Below are positions 1 through 5,312 of a DNA stretch of 5,451 nt, piece by piece. The position numbers and the translations under genes were made by a program. Positions within the stretch are counted from its first letter, which is position 1. Each line of letters starts with the position of its first letter. The notes under the pieces were generated by a model. It had not been told where the DNA came from. It worked only from the letters and a program-made list of their open reading frames with translations, and did not search any database. Source of the DNA: Chthoniobacterales bacterium (lineage in GTDB: Bacteria; Verrucomicrobiota; Verrucomicrobiia; Chthoniobacterales; UBA6821); NCBI GenBank assembly GCA_021733705.1, contig JAIPKF010000114.1, positions 1-5,451 on the forward strand, read 5' to 3'.

Positions 1-137
1 GATGGATGCTGCGTTAGACTCACATTTTGATTTGGACAGTATGTACACATACAGCCCGGCATCAAAATGCTCGTCTGCCTTACCCCATCAGCCTTCGCGA
101 TCTCCTCGTTACGATCAGTATGAAATATCCGGGTTAA
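1..137 (+). repeat. Palindromic repeat family 1, copy A (left end outside window)
   Basis: The right terminus at 116-137 is the exact reverse complement of the left termini at 3114-3135 and 5313-5334. A central hairpin is visible: arm ATTTTGAT at 24-31 pairs with ATCAAAAT at 61-68 (C23-G69 extends it), and inside it GTATG 39-43 pairs with CATAC 48-52 around a 4-base loop. The hairpin centre (46) lies 91 bp from the right end, the same geometry as the complete copies, so the left end should lie about 45 bp before the window. It has the same orientation as the copy at 3961-4147. No transposase is encoded. An open frame runs through it (peptide with TYSPAS), but I do not regard this as a gene. 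Confidence 0.85.
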
Positions 138-218
138 AGAAAATATATCTGGTAAAAAAAGAGAATCGATTAGCTTTCTTCAGAAAAAAGATTAATCTAT
201 TGAATCATTTTTTATTTT

Positions 219-1367
219 ATGTTTCGCAGAAGATCCCCCTCCTTATTACACCTTTGGTTCGTCTCTCTACTCTCCTGCTGCTTGGCTTCACTCTCTTTTG
301 CAAGCCCACTGCAGCTTGCTCCGACTCTTTCGGCAACCTCCAAAAAATTCCTTGCCGATTTACAAAAAACAGAGAGCACCGCTTCAAACACCGACAACGC
401 CCCTTCCTCCCTTGTAGAGGCTGAGGATTCTCTTGATCCTCTTAAAATCACATTGAGCCCTGAACAAAAAATTGGTCCTATTCCTAAATGGGCCCTAGCT
501 CCACACATTGACGAGGAATCCTCCTTGGTAGAAATCCCGATCCCTTCTCTTGCAGAGCGAACTGATATTGAAAATTTTGTTATCACGGTCAATTTTATGG
601 ATATGGGAGATGGTGGGCCTTTGATTGAAAAACAAAACAAAAATGATTCTAACTCATCATTGCTCTGCAGTGGCCTTGGAATCAACGGACCAGCCCTTGG
701 AATCAACTCTCGTAATATTCTTATTCCTAATGATCTTGCTATCGATGGAGGGAAAATTATTGTGCGCCATGCGGGACGATTTAAACAGCTTCACTCTATT
801 ATCCTGCGTCCTGGTCGAACTGCTATTGTTTCGGCTTTACATGAAAACAATATTCCAGCAATCATCGATCACTCGACCATTATTCCTCAAGATTTAGCAG
901 AGGGGGCTACTCCTGTTCTAAAAAAAGGAGATACTACACATGGTCATGTTACCACTGCATCGCTCTCTCCATCTATTGAGGAACTTGATAGCAGCATACA
1001 ATTTAATTTTGATATCTCTAGAAAACCTCAAGCGACCCTCTTTCAGACTGATATTTTAGGACTCGATCTTAAGGCTCATATTGATGTCGAGCTTAACGGA
1101 AAATCTATAGGACCTTTGAACGTTTCATCTTTTGAATTCGATTCCGCTGAGCTTATTACTGAAACCAAAACAAATGATCTCTTGCCTCAACATCTGATTG
1201 CAGGCTGGCGAAGCGCCTATATCTACATTGCATATGACTATTTGAGGGAGAAAGATAACCACCTTCTCCTCACCGTCCAACCTTCAGGTAATTCTCATGG
1301 ATATAAGATTCATTTGAAAAATAGTTCTCTCAAGATGCTTCATGGGGATGAACCACACCCACGTTAA
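219..1367 (+). CDS. Exported protein of unknown function upstream of the pseudopilin genes
   Basis: This is a 382-aa open frame that I do not recognise as a named family. The N-terminus looks like a signal peptide: RRR at residues 3-5, a hydrophobic stretch at about 9-25, and a possible signal peptidase I site after A28 (SFA|SP). The LLSC at 17-20 is a poor lipobox because hydrophobic residues continue after it, so lipidation is possible but less likely. The mature part is polar, with many short alternating hydrophobic segments that suggest a beta-rich fold. The C-terminal third (about 265-375) has a run VELNGKSIGPLNV and later LLLTVQPSG, reminiscent of a galactose-binding-like or carbohydrate-binding sandwich; this is inference from general appearance only. 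There is no Shine-Dalgarno sequence before the ATG. It lies 82 bp after repeat copy A and 167 bp before gspG in the same orientation, so it may be a substrate or accessory of the secretion system, but nothing in the sequence proves that. Confidence 0.8.
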   Translation: MFRRRSPSLLHLWFVSLLSCCLASLSFASPLQLAPTLSATSKKFLADLQKTESTASNTDNAPSSLVEAEDSLDPLKITLSPEQKIGPIPKWALAPHIDEESSLVEIPIPSLAERTDIENFVITVNFMDMGDGGPLIEKQNKNDSNSSLLCSGLGINGPALGINSRNILIPNDLAIDGGKIIVRHAGRFKQLHSIILRPGRTAIVSALHENNIPAIIDHSTIIPQDLAEGATPVLKKGDTTHGHVTTASLSPSIEELDSSIQFNFDISRKPQATLFQTDILGLDLKAHIDVELNGKSIGPLNVSSFEFDSAELITETKTNDLLPQHLIAGWRSAYIYIAYDYLREKDNHLLLTVQPSGNSHGYKIHLKNSSLKMLHGDEPHPR

Positions 1368-1397
1368 AAGGGAGGTCGGGGCAAATTCATTCTAAAA

Positions 1398-1417
1398 ACA
1401 AAAGCGTTCTCTTTTGT
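1398..1417 (+). repeat. Small inverted repeat after the first gene
   Basis: ACAAAAG (1398-1404) and CTTTTGT (1411-1417) are exact inverted arms around a 6-base loop. An alternative pairing, AGCGT with ACGCT (1403-1407 and 1418-1422), uses overlapping bases. It lies 31 bp after the stop of the 382-aa gene, where a terminator would be expected. However, the stem is AT-rich and no U-tract follows, so I do not call it a terminator. Confidence 0.3.
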
Positions 1418-1477
1418 ACGCTCTAGTCTAGTCAGTTTTCACGAATCAACGTTTCAACCTCATTTCACTTTTTCACT

Positions 1478-1506
1478 TTGTAAAAGTAGTGCTACCCCTT
1501 GATTAT
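1478..1506 (+). promoter_or_regulatory. Weak sigma-70-like promoter candidate for gspG
   Basis: TTGTAA (1478-1483) and GATTAT (1501-1506) are separated by 17 bp, and each matches 4 of 6 positions of the -35 and -10 consensus. It is placed plausibly, about 30 bp before the gspG start in a 167-bp intergenic gap. The match is weak and the region is AT-rich, so this could be chance. The rest of the gap (1368-1534) holds only the small inverted repeat and the 9-bp direct repeat described separately. Confidence 0.25.
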
Positions 1507-1525
1507 CTCAAAAAAGTGATTATCT
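1500..1525 (+). repeat. 9-bp direct repeat before gspG
   Basis: TGATTATCT occurs at 1500-1508 and again at 1517-1525, with starts 17 bp apart, ending 9 bp before the gspG start codon. The spacing is not a whole multiple of a helical turn. It could be a regulator site or chance in AT-rich DNA. Confidence 0.4.
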
Positions 1526-1534
1526 TAATTCATT

Positions 1535-1978
1535 ATGTCTTTTCTTCTTACTCCCTCAATTCGATCCAATAAAAAATCGTTCCGTGAAGCTGGGTATACC
1601 CTTTTTGAGATCATGCTCGTCTTAGGTATTATTTCAGTTCTTGTAGGAGCTGCTATTTACTCTCTTGCCGGTAATATTGATGTTGCCAAAGAACAACGCG
1701 TTACCAGTGATATTCAGGCAATTTCCATGCAGCTTCGTACCTATGAAATGCTCAATTTCAGAAAGCCGACAACCGAACAAGGTCTTGCTGCTCTCGTTCA
1801 ACCCCCCTCTGCCGACCCCAAGCCAGTGCATTGGAAAAAATTAATGGAGTCTGTTCCTATTGACCCGTGGGGCAACGCTTATGTATATCGTAATCCGGGA
1901 AAATATCACCCTGATGGATATGATCTCTACTCACTTGGACCTCAAGGCAAAGAGGGTGAAGGAAATATTGGACGATGA
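1535..1978 (+). CDS. gspG: Type II secretion major pseudopilin GspG
   Basis: GspG is the main subunit of the periplasmic pseudopilus that drives export through the type II secretion system. The protein is 147 aa. It has a 20-residue basic leader ending in G20, then the class III prepilin motif YTLFE with the conserved Glu at +5 (E25), followed by a hydrophobic helix to about residue 45. The prepilin peptidase would cut G20|Y21, giving a 127-aa mature protein, normal for the family. The C-terminal half carries the GspG signature: PTTEQGL (78-84), DPWGNAY (110-116) and DGYDLYSLGPQGKEGEG (127-143); in known GspG this last region binds calcium. There is no Shine-Dalgarno sequence upstream. It is first of four pseudopilin genes, and its stop lies 4 bp before the ATG I chose for gspH. 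No repeat is inserted in this gene. Confidence 0.95.
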   Translation: MSFLLTPSIRSNKKSFREAGYTLFEIMLVLGIISVLVGAAIYSLAGNIDVAKEQRVTSDIQAISMQLRTYEMLNFRKPTTEQGLAALVQPPSADPKPVHWKKLMESVPIDPWGNAYVYRNPGKYHPDGYDLYSLGPQGKEGEGNIGR

Positions 1979-1982
1979 AGGC

Positions 1983-2411
1983 ATGAAAAAATGGGTTCAG
2001 ACCAGGCGGAGCGGCTTTACTCTACTAGAAATCCTTATAGCTCTTGCACTGGTTGCCATCTTGATGGTGGCAGCAGTCCCCTACATGGCTGATGCTTGGA
2101 AATATAATCAATCTGAGGAACTTTCTCGCTCGATTGAGGAATTAGTGATGCAAACACGCTCCAAAGCTATTACTTCAGGTATAACAACATTTATCCCACT
2201 CAATGATATCAATTTTCTCCCAAAAGGATGGAAACTCGAAGTCAAACGTTTTAGCGATTCAGAATTTCGGTCCCCATTGCCCGAGGAGCTTTGGCAATTT
2301 AACAGTGAAGGAATCTGTGATCCACTCAGTTTACGCCTCCTTGGAGGAAAAGAACCTCTCATTATGAAATTTGATCCTCTCACAGGTCAAGTTACCCACG
2401 ACGAAGAATGA
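1983..2411 (+). CDS. gspH: Type II secretion minor pseudopilin, GspH-like
   Basis: The protein is 142 aa from the chosen ATG. The leader MKKWVQTRRSG is short and basic, followed by FTLLEIL with Glu at +5 (E16) and a hydrophobic helix to about residue 33; cleavage is predicted at G11|F12. The C-terminal part is that of a GspH-type minor pseudopilin by position and general look (FNSEGICDPLSLRL, then FDPLTGQV), but minor pseudopilins diverge and the assignment rests mostly on gene order. The start is uncertain. The ATG at 1983 has GAAGG only 1 base upstream, too close to act as a ribosome binding site. A TTG at 1968, inside the gspG end, has AAGGA 4 bases upstream and would add five residues. 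Either start implies coupling to gspG. The stop overlaps an ATG at 2408 by 4 bp. Confidence 0.85.
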   Translation: MKKWVQTRRSGFTLLEILIALALVAILMVAAVPYMADAWKYNQSEELSRSIEELVMQTRSKAITSGITTFIPLNDINFLPKGWKLEVKRFSDSEFRSPLPEELWQFNSEGICDPLSLRLLGGKEPLIMKFDPLTGQVTHDEE

Positions 2412-2425
2412 TTTTTTTTTTAAAA

Positions 2426-2431
2426 AAGGAG
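2426..2431 (+). promoter_or_regulatory. Shine-Dalgarno sequence deciding the gspI start
   Basis: AAGGAG lies 6 bases before the in-frame GTG at 2438. This is the clearest ribosome binding site in the window. It also precedes an ATG at 2436, but that reads ATG-TGA and stops at once. The in-frame ATG at 2408 overlaps the gspH stop and has no comparable site, so GTG 2438 is preferred. Confidence 0.6.
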
Positions 2432-2437
2432 AGCAAT

Positions 2438-3016
2438 GTGAAGTTTTCTGAAGAATTACTGATTCAGAAAAGCACCGGCGCGACACTCTCCTTCGCTCCA
2501 GGAGTAGCATTGCACCCCACACAACTTCTTTCCAAATGCGCTCATGATGATGAAGGAGGAGGAGTCGACGGCGCGCAGCAGAGGAGTGTACTTAAAGTAC
2601 TCGATGATGCGAGCACCGGCGCGACACTCTCCTTCGCTTCAGGAGTAGCATTTCGAAAGAAGTCAGCAGCTTTTACACTCTTTGAAGTCTTAATAGCACT
2701 AGCAGTATTCGCATTTTCAGTGGCAGGATTAGTAATTTCGCTGGATTCGATGGTTAAGGCAGTGCTTGAAACACGTGAACGTGCTTTTTTACGTTTGGCA
2801 TTGGAATCACGCCTCGCTTATAACATGGTTGATCCTCCCGTGGGAGCGGATCGTACGCTGACAATTAATGGGATTAGTTTTTTAGAAACTCTTACTAAGG
2901 TTGATATGACTGATGCTAATAATAAAGAAATACCCAATATTTATCGTTTGAAAATTAGTTCCAGTTATGAGAAAGCAACTGATTCTGCAGAGATACTTCT
3001 CTACCGCACCCGATAA
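2438..3016 (+). CDS. gspI: Type II secretion minor pseudopilin, GspI-like, with a repeat inserted in its leader
   Basis: The GTG start gives 192 aa; the ATG at 2408 would add ten residues (MIFFLKKESN). The pseudopilin core begins at FTLFEVLIALAVFAF (79-93), with Glu at +5 (E83). The -1 residue is Ala (A78) rather than Gly. The C-terminal domain (about 100-192) is the size of GspI, and its position between gspH and gspJ supports that name. The leader is very odd: 78 residues instead of the usual 5-25. Residues about 12-72 are encoded by a repeat element (2471-2652), whose peptide contains STGATLSFA at 12-20 and again at 59-67. The frame is open throughout, and no start codon lies between the repeat and the cleavage site, so translation must pass through the repeat. 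The ancestral leader was probably MKFSEELLIQK joined to RKKSAA. Either processing tolerates the long leader or the gene is impaired; the intact downstream frame argues for function. Confidence 0.85.
   Translation: MKFSEELLIQKSTGATLSFAPGVALHPTQLLSKCAHDDEGGGVDGAQQRSVLKVLDDASTGATLSFASGVAFRKKSAAFTLFEVLIALAVFAFSVAGLVISLDSMVKAVLETRERAFLRLALESRLAYNMVDPPVGADRTLTINGISFLETLTKVDMTDANNKEIPNIYRLKISSSYEKATDSAEILLYRTR
2471..2652 (+). repeat. Repeat family 2: 41-bp direct repeats flanking an imperfect palindrome, inside gspI
   Basis: Two units, 2471-2511 and 2612-2652, match at 40 of 41 bases (the difference is C2499 versus T2640) and are offset by 141 bp, exactly 47 codons. Between and overlapping them is a large imperfect palindrome: GAAGGAG at 2552-2558 pairs with CTCCTTC at 2629-2635, and the perfect 13-bp palindrome GTACTTAAAGTAC (2588-2600) sits at the same centre, 2594. 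The block is more GC-rich than the flanking gene and has no similarity to family 1 termini. It contributes about 61 residues to the gspI leader without a stop codon. Confidence 0.85.
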
Positions 3017-3023
3017 TCTCATT

Positions 3024-3042
3024 GTGACTCAAAGTCACTTTT
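3024..3042 (+). terminator. Weak hairpin with T-tract between gspI and gspJ
   Basis: GTGACT (3024-3029) and AGTCAC (3033-3038) form a 6-bp stem with a CAA loop, followed by TTTT (3039-3042). It begins 8 bp after the gspI stop and ends 15 bp before the gspJ ATG. The stem is short, so at most it would attenuate transcription and reduce gspJ relative to gspI. It may be chance. Confidence 0.3.
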
Positions 3043-3056
3043 AATCTCCCAGTACT

Positions 3057-3983
3057 ATGTTTTCGATTTTAAATTCTCAGTTCCTTATTCGGAGTGTTAG
3101 AAGAGATTCCTTCTTAACCCGGATATTTCATACTGGTTCGTCGCGAGGTGCCGCGAATCCTGATGCAGACAAGGAAGGTGATGAATTGCGACGACGGCTC
3201 TATGTTTCATACTGCCCGAGGAGCAATTCGAAGCTGACGCAGTATCCATCAGGTGTTCGCAAGTCGCAGCAGAATCAGTATGAAATATGCGGGTTAACTG
3301 CTGAAGCCTCTTTCAAAAAGACCTCAGGCTTTACCTTGCTTGAGGTCATCCTGGCAATGGCTATTATGCTACTACTTGCAGGAGCGATTTACTCTATTTC
3401 CTCAGCTGCTATTGAGTCTACAAAAGAGACTATTGTAGAACAGTTCACCATGCGTCGTTTAGCAGGATTTTTACAAATCACCCGAAATGCATTTTTAAAT
3501 TTACCAGCTAATGGGGAAATTTATCTAAGTAATGATAGCAACAATACCATCCCTGATCTTAATTTTGAAAAAGCTACTGGTCTTTTTGGAATTGCAAGCC
3601 TTGGAGGTGGAATTTTAACCCTTTCGGCTCTACCAAATAGTGATGGAACGAGAACCTTCTCGATGCTTCGTATTCCAAACAATATTCAAGGAAATGAGTT
3701 AAATCATTTTTTGGAACATGCCTCCTGGGTCAAACTCCTCCCCAAAGTCCAAAAACCTCATTGGAGTTTTTTTAATAAAAGAGAATGGGTAGATGAATGG
3801 CCTCGTGGCTCTGGAAGACCTCAATTAGTTCGTTTACAGATGGAGGTGGAGGGTATTCAAGAGCCACTCGAAACTATTTTTTATGTTCCACCCATTAGTA
3901 AAATTAGTTTCGGAATACCAAATAATGTCCCTATCCAACCACCAAAAGAACATGGAGGAGTTAACCCGGATATTTCACACTAA
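3057..3983 (+). CDS. gspJ: Type II secretion minor pseudopilin, GspJ-like, with repeat in leader and repeat-derived C-terminus
   Basis: The protein is 308 aa. The pseudopilin core starts at G91|FTLLEVILAMAIMLLLAGA, with Glu at +5 (E96) and a hydrophobic helix to about 112. The long C-terminal domain (about 113-301) fits GspJ, the largest of the H/I/J group, and the gene order agrees. The leader is 91 residues; residues 20-81 are encoded by family 1 repeat copy B. The original leader was probably MFSILNSQFLIRSVRRDS joined to AEASFKKTSG. No ATG, GTG or TTG lies in frame between the repeat and the cleavage site, and an in-frame TAA at 3042 blocks an earlier start, so ATG 3057 must be used. It has no Shine-Dalgarno sequence. 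The last residues (VNPDISH, 302-308) and the TAA stop come from repeat copy C. Thus both ends of the protein are shaped by the same repeat family. Confidence 0.85.
   Translation: MFSILNSQFLIRSVRRDSFLTRIFHTGSSRGAANPDADKEGDELRRRLYVSYCPRSNSKLTQYPSGVRKSQQNQYEICGLTAEASFKKTSGFTLLEVILAMAIMLLLAGAIYSISSAAIESTKETIVEQFTMRRLAGFLQITRNAFLNLPANGEIYLSNDSNNTIPDLNFEKATGLFGIASLGGGILTLSALPNSDGTRTFSMLRIPNNIQGNELNHFLEHASWVKLLPKVQKPHWSFFNKREWVDEWPRGSGRPQLVRLQMEVEGIQEPLETIFYVPPISKISFGIPNNVPIQPPKEHGGVNPDISH
3114..3297 (-). repeat. Palindromic repeat family 1, copy B, complete, inside gspJ
   Basis: This 184-bp element has 22-bp terminal inverted repeats at 3114-3135 and 3276-3297 with one mismatch. The central hairpin has GAATTGC (3183-3189) pairing with GCAATTC (3223-3229), then GGC with GCC (3196-3198, 3214-3216) and TATG with CATA (3201-3204, 3208-3211). 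The hairpin centre (3206) coincides with the element centre. Internal sequence aligns with copy D in the same orientation (shared pieces near GAGGTGCCG, ACAAGG and ACGCAGTA) but is well diverged. It is read in frame as part of the gspJ leader. Confidence 0.9.
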
Positions 3984-4147
3984 TCTACTGCGTAAGCCGG
4001 GAAGTCAGATGGATACTGCGTTGATCTCGAATTGTGATTGGAGCGGTGTATACTCCTACAGCCCGGCATTACAATCCTTCGCCCGCCTTGTACTCATAAG
4101 CTTTGCACGGCGCCTCATGACACTTCAGTCTGAAATATTCATGCTAA
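3961..4147 (+). repeat. Palindromic repeat family 1, copy C, spanning gspJ end and next gene start
   Basis: The left terminus at 3961-3982 matches the consensus at 20 of 22 bases. The right terminus at 4126-4147 is decayed, about 17 of 22. The central hairpin pairs ATTGTGAT (4031-4038) with ATTACAAT (4068-4075), including one G-T wobble. Its centre, 4053, is the element centre within 1 bp. Bases 4065-4128 match the reverse complement of 5332-5395 in copy D at 60 of 64 positions, so C and D are recent relatives. The element provides the gspJ stop codon and the candidate starts of the following gene. Confidence 0.9.
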
Positions 4148-4746
4148 GTCTTTTTTTCTTGCTAGTGGCGACCCCTCTCCATGCTGATTCAGTAAAGAGA
4201 AACCCAGTTTTACTTATTGAACCCTCTTTTTATCATCACCCAATTTCTACATTGATTCCTGGAGCGAGGAAGACGGTGATAACAGCTGCTTGGATGGATA
4301 GATCGCAAGAAACTTCTTTTAAGTTTCTAGAACCAAGTTGGAAAACAACAAAACGATCTTTCATGAATCGTTTTGTTCAAGAAGCTCGCCAAACTCTTTC
4401 TGAACAACTCTCTTCAATACATCCCCATTTATTGCGGGATGAGCACCAGGTCATTCAAGTTGCCATGATCGAATCTGAACATCCGCTTACAGCTTCGACT
4501 ATTTTAGCTCCTGAATTTGGCCAACAGTTTGTGATGATCTTTGGACCAGAGATGCTGATTGCCATTCCTTCGGCAAATAGAATTTATATTTTTTCAAAAT
4601 TAGCCTCCTCTATTGAGGAAATTGCTCCTGCAATCCGAGATGATTACAAGCTTGCAATCAATCCAGTGAGTTTAGAAATATTTGAACTTGATTTTAAGCA
4701 TGGTCAAGGGGACCTCCATACAGTAGGGTCACTGGAATCTTTATGA
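4117..4746 (+). CDS. Small exported protein with weak DUF1444-like C-terminus
   Basis: From ATG 4117 the protein is 209 aa, with a signal peptide: hydrophobic core LSLFFLLVATPL (10-21) and predicted cleavage LHA23|DS. The frame is open further upstream through repeat copy C (ATGs at 4012 and 3883). ATG 4141 gives a very short 15-residue signal, so 4117 is preferred, but no start has a Shine-Dalgarno sequence. The 4117 and 4141 starts both lie inside the repeat. The C-terminal half (about 132-205: FGQQFVMIFGPEMLIAIPSANRIYIF split by helices, then NPVSLEIFELDF and DLHTVGSL) resembles, by eye, the end of DUF1444/YtpQ proteins, a family of unknown function; this is a weak resemblance. The stop overlaps the hpt start by 4 bp, implying translational coupling. 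Its place after gspJ does not make it a secretion component; it does not start with a prepilin motif. Confidence 0.75.
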   Translation: MTLQSEIFMLSLFFLLVATPLHADSVKRNPVLLIEPSFYHHPISTLIPGARKTVITAAWMDRSQETSFKFLEPSWKTTKRSFMNRFVQEARQTLSEQLSSIHPHLLRDEHQVIQVAMIESEHPLTASTILAPEFGQQFVMIFGPEMLIAIPSANRIYIFSKLASSIEEIAPAIRDDYKLAINPVSLEIFELDFKHGQGDLHTVGSLESL

Positions 4747-5294
4747 TTGGACAAAACGAAAAAATTTTAATTACTCAGGAAGCAATTCAAAAGCGTGTTG
4801 AAGCACTCGCTACGGAAATTACTCAAGACTATGAAGGAAAAGAACTCACTATCTTAGCTCTCATGAAGGGAAGTGTGGTTTTTCTGGCAGATCTTCTGCG
4901 CCTTATTCCGATCCCTCTCCGACTTGAGGTTCTTCCCGTTTCAAGTTATCACGGAGGGCTTGAGACCTCAGGAGTAGTTACCTTTGCAACACATTTTTTA
5001 CCTGATATCCTCAATCACCATGTTTTACTTATTGATGATATTCTTGATAGTGGTACTACCTTAAAAGCTATTACTACTTGTATTCTGGAAAAAAAACCGG
5101 CCAGTTTACGCTCCTGTGTTTTATTACACAAAAAAATCAAGACACAGCCCGGCATCAAAGCAGAATATGTCGGTTTTGAAATTCCCGATGCCTTTGTCGT
5201 TGGCTATGGGCTTGATTATCAAGAGTACTATCGCAATCTTCCTGAGATCCGAGTTCTCTCTGCAGAAACGATTGCACTGAGGGGTCAAAAATAG
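4743..5294 (+). CDS. hpt: Hypoxanthine-guanine phosphoribosyltransferase
   Basis: This cytoplasmic purine-salvage enzyme converts hypoxanthine or guanine plus PRPP to IMP or GMP. The length of 183 aa is typical. Motifs appear in order: MKGS (41-44), which binds pyrophosphate; SSYHGG with SGVV (67-79), the mobile catalytic loop; the PRPP signature VLLIDDILDSGTTL (94-107) with the acidic pair D98-D99; and VGFEIPDAFVVGYGLDY (143-159) followed by YRNLPEI (163-169), which forms the purine site. All key residues look intact. The ATG overlaps the preceding stop (ATGA), and no independent ribosome binding site stands out, so it is probably co-translated with the upstream gene. Downstream there is only a short T-run without a stem before repeat copy D begins 18 bp after the stop. 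A 16-bp stretch at 5144-5159 is identical to part of repeat copy A. Confidence 0.97.
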   Translation: MIGQNEKILITQEAIQKRVEALATEITQDYEGKELTILALMKGSVVFLADLLRLIPIPLRLEVLPVSSYHGGLETSGVVTFATHFLPDILNHHVLLIDDILDSGTTLKAITTCILEKKPASLRSCVLLHKKIKTQPGIKAEYVGFEIPDAFVVGYGLDYQEYYRNLPEIRVLSAETIALRGQK

Positions 5295-5312
5295 AGATTT
5301 TTTTCAATATTC

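Noticed and set aside
2..424. 140-aa open frame on the + strand at the window start
   Set aside because: Its first third is repeat copy A and the rest overlaps the signal-peptide region of the 382-aa gene in another frame.
212..706. 164-aa open frame on the - strand
   Set aside because: It lies opposite the 382-aa gene, has no recognisable domain, and the + strand frame has a clear signal peptide and is much longer.
2471..2652. CRISPR-like array from the 41-bp direct repeats
   Set aside because: There are only two units, the 100-bp spacing is too long for a spacer, the block is in frame within gspI and no cas gene is present.
3114..3297. gspJ and gspI as pseudogenes disrupted by insertions
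   Set aside because: Both frames remain open across the inserts and through full pseudopilin domains, with the inserts confined to the removable leader.
3883..4116. Upstream extension of the small exported protein into gspJ
   Set aside because: It would place about 78 residues of gspJ overlap and repeat sequence before the signal peptide, which would no longer be N-terminal.
5295..5312. Intrinsic terminator after hpt
   Set aside because: There is a T-run near 5298-5304 but no stem before it.
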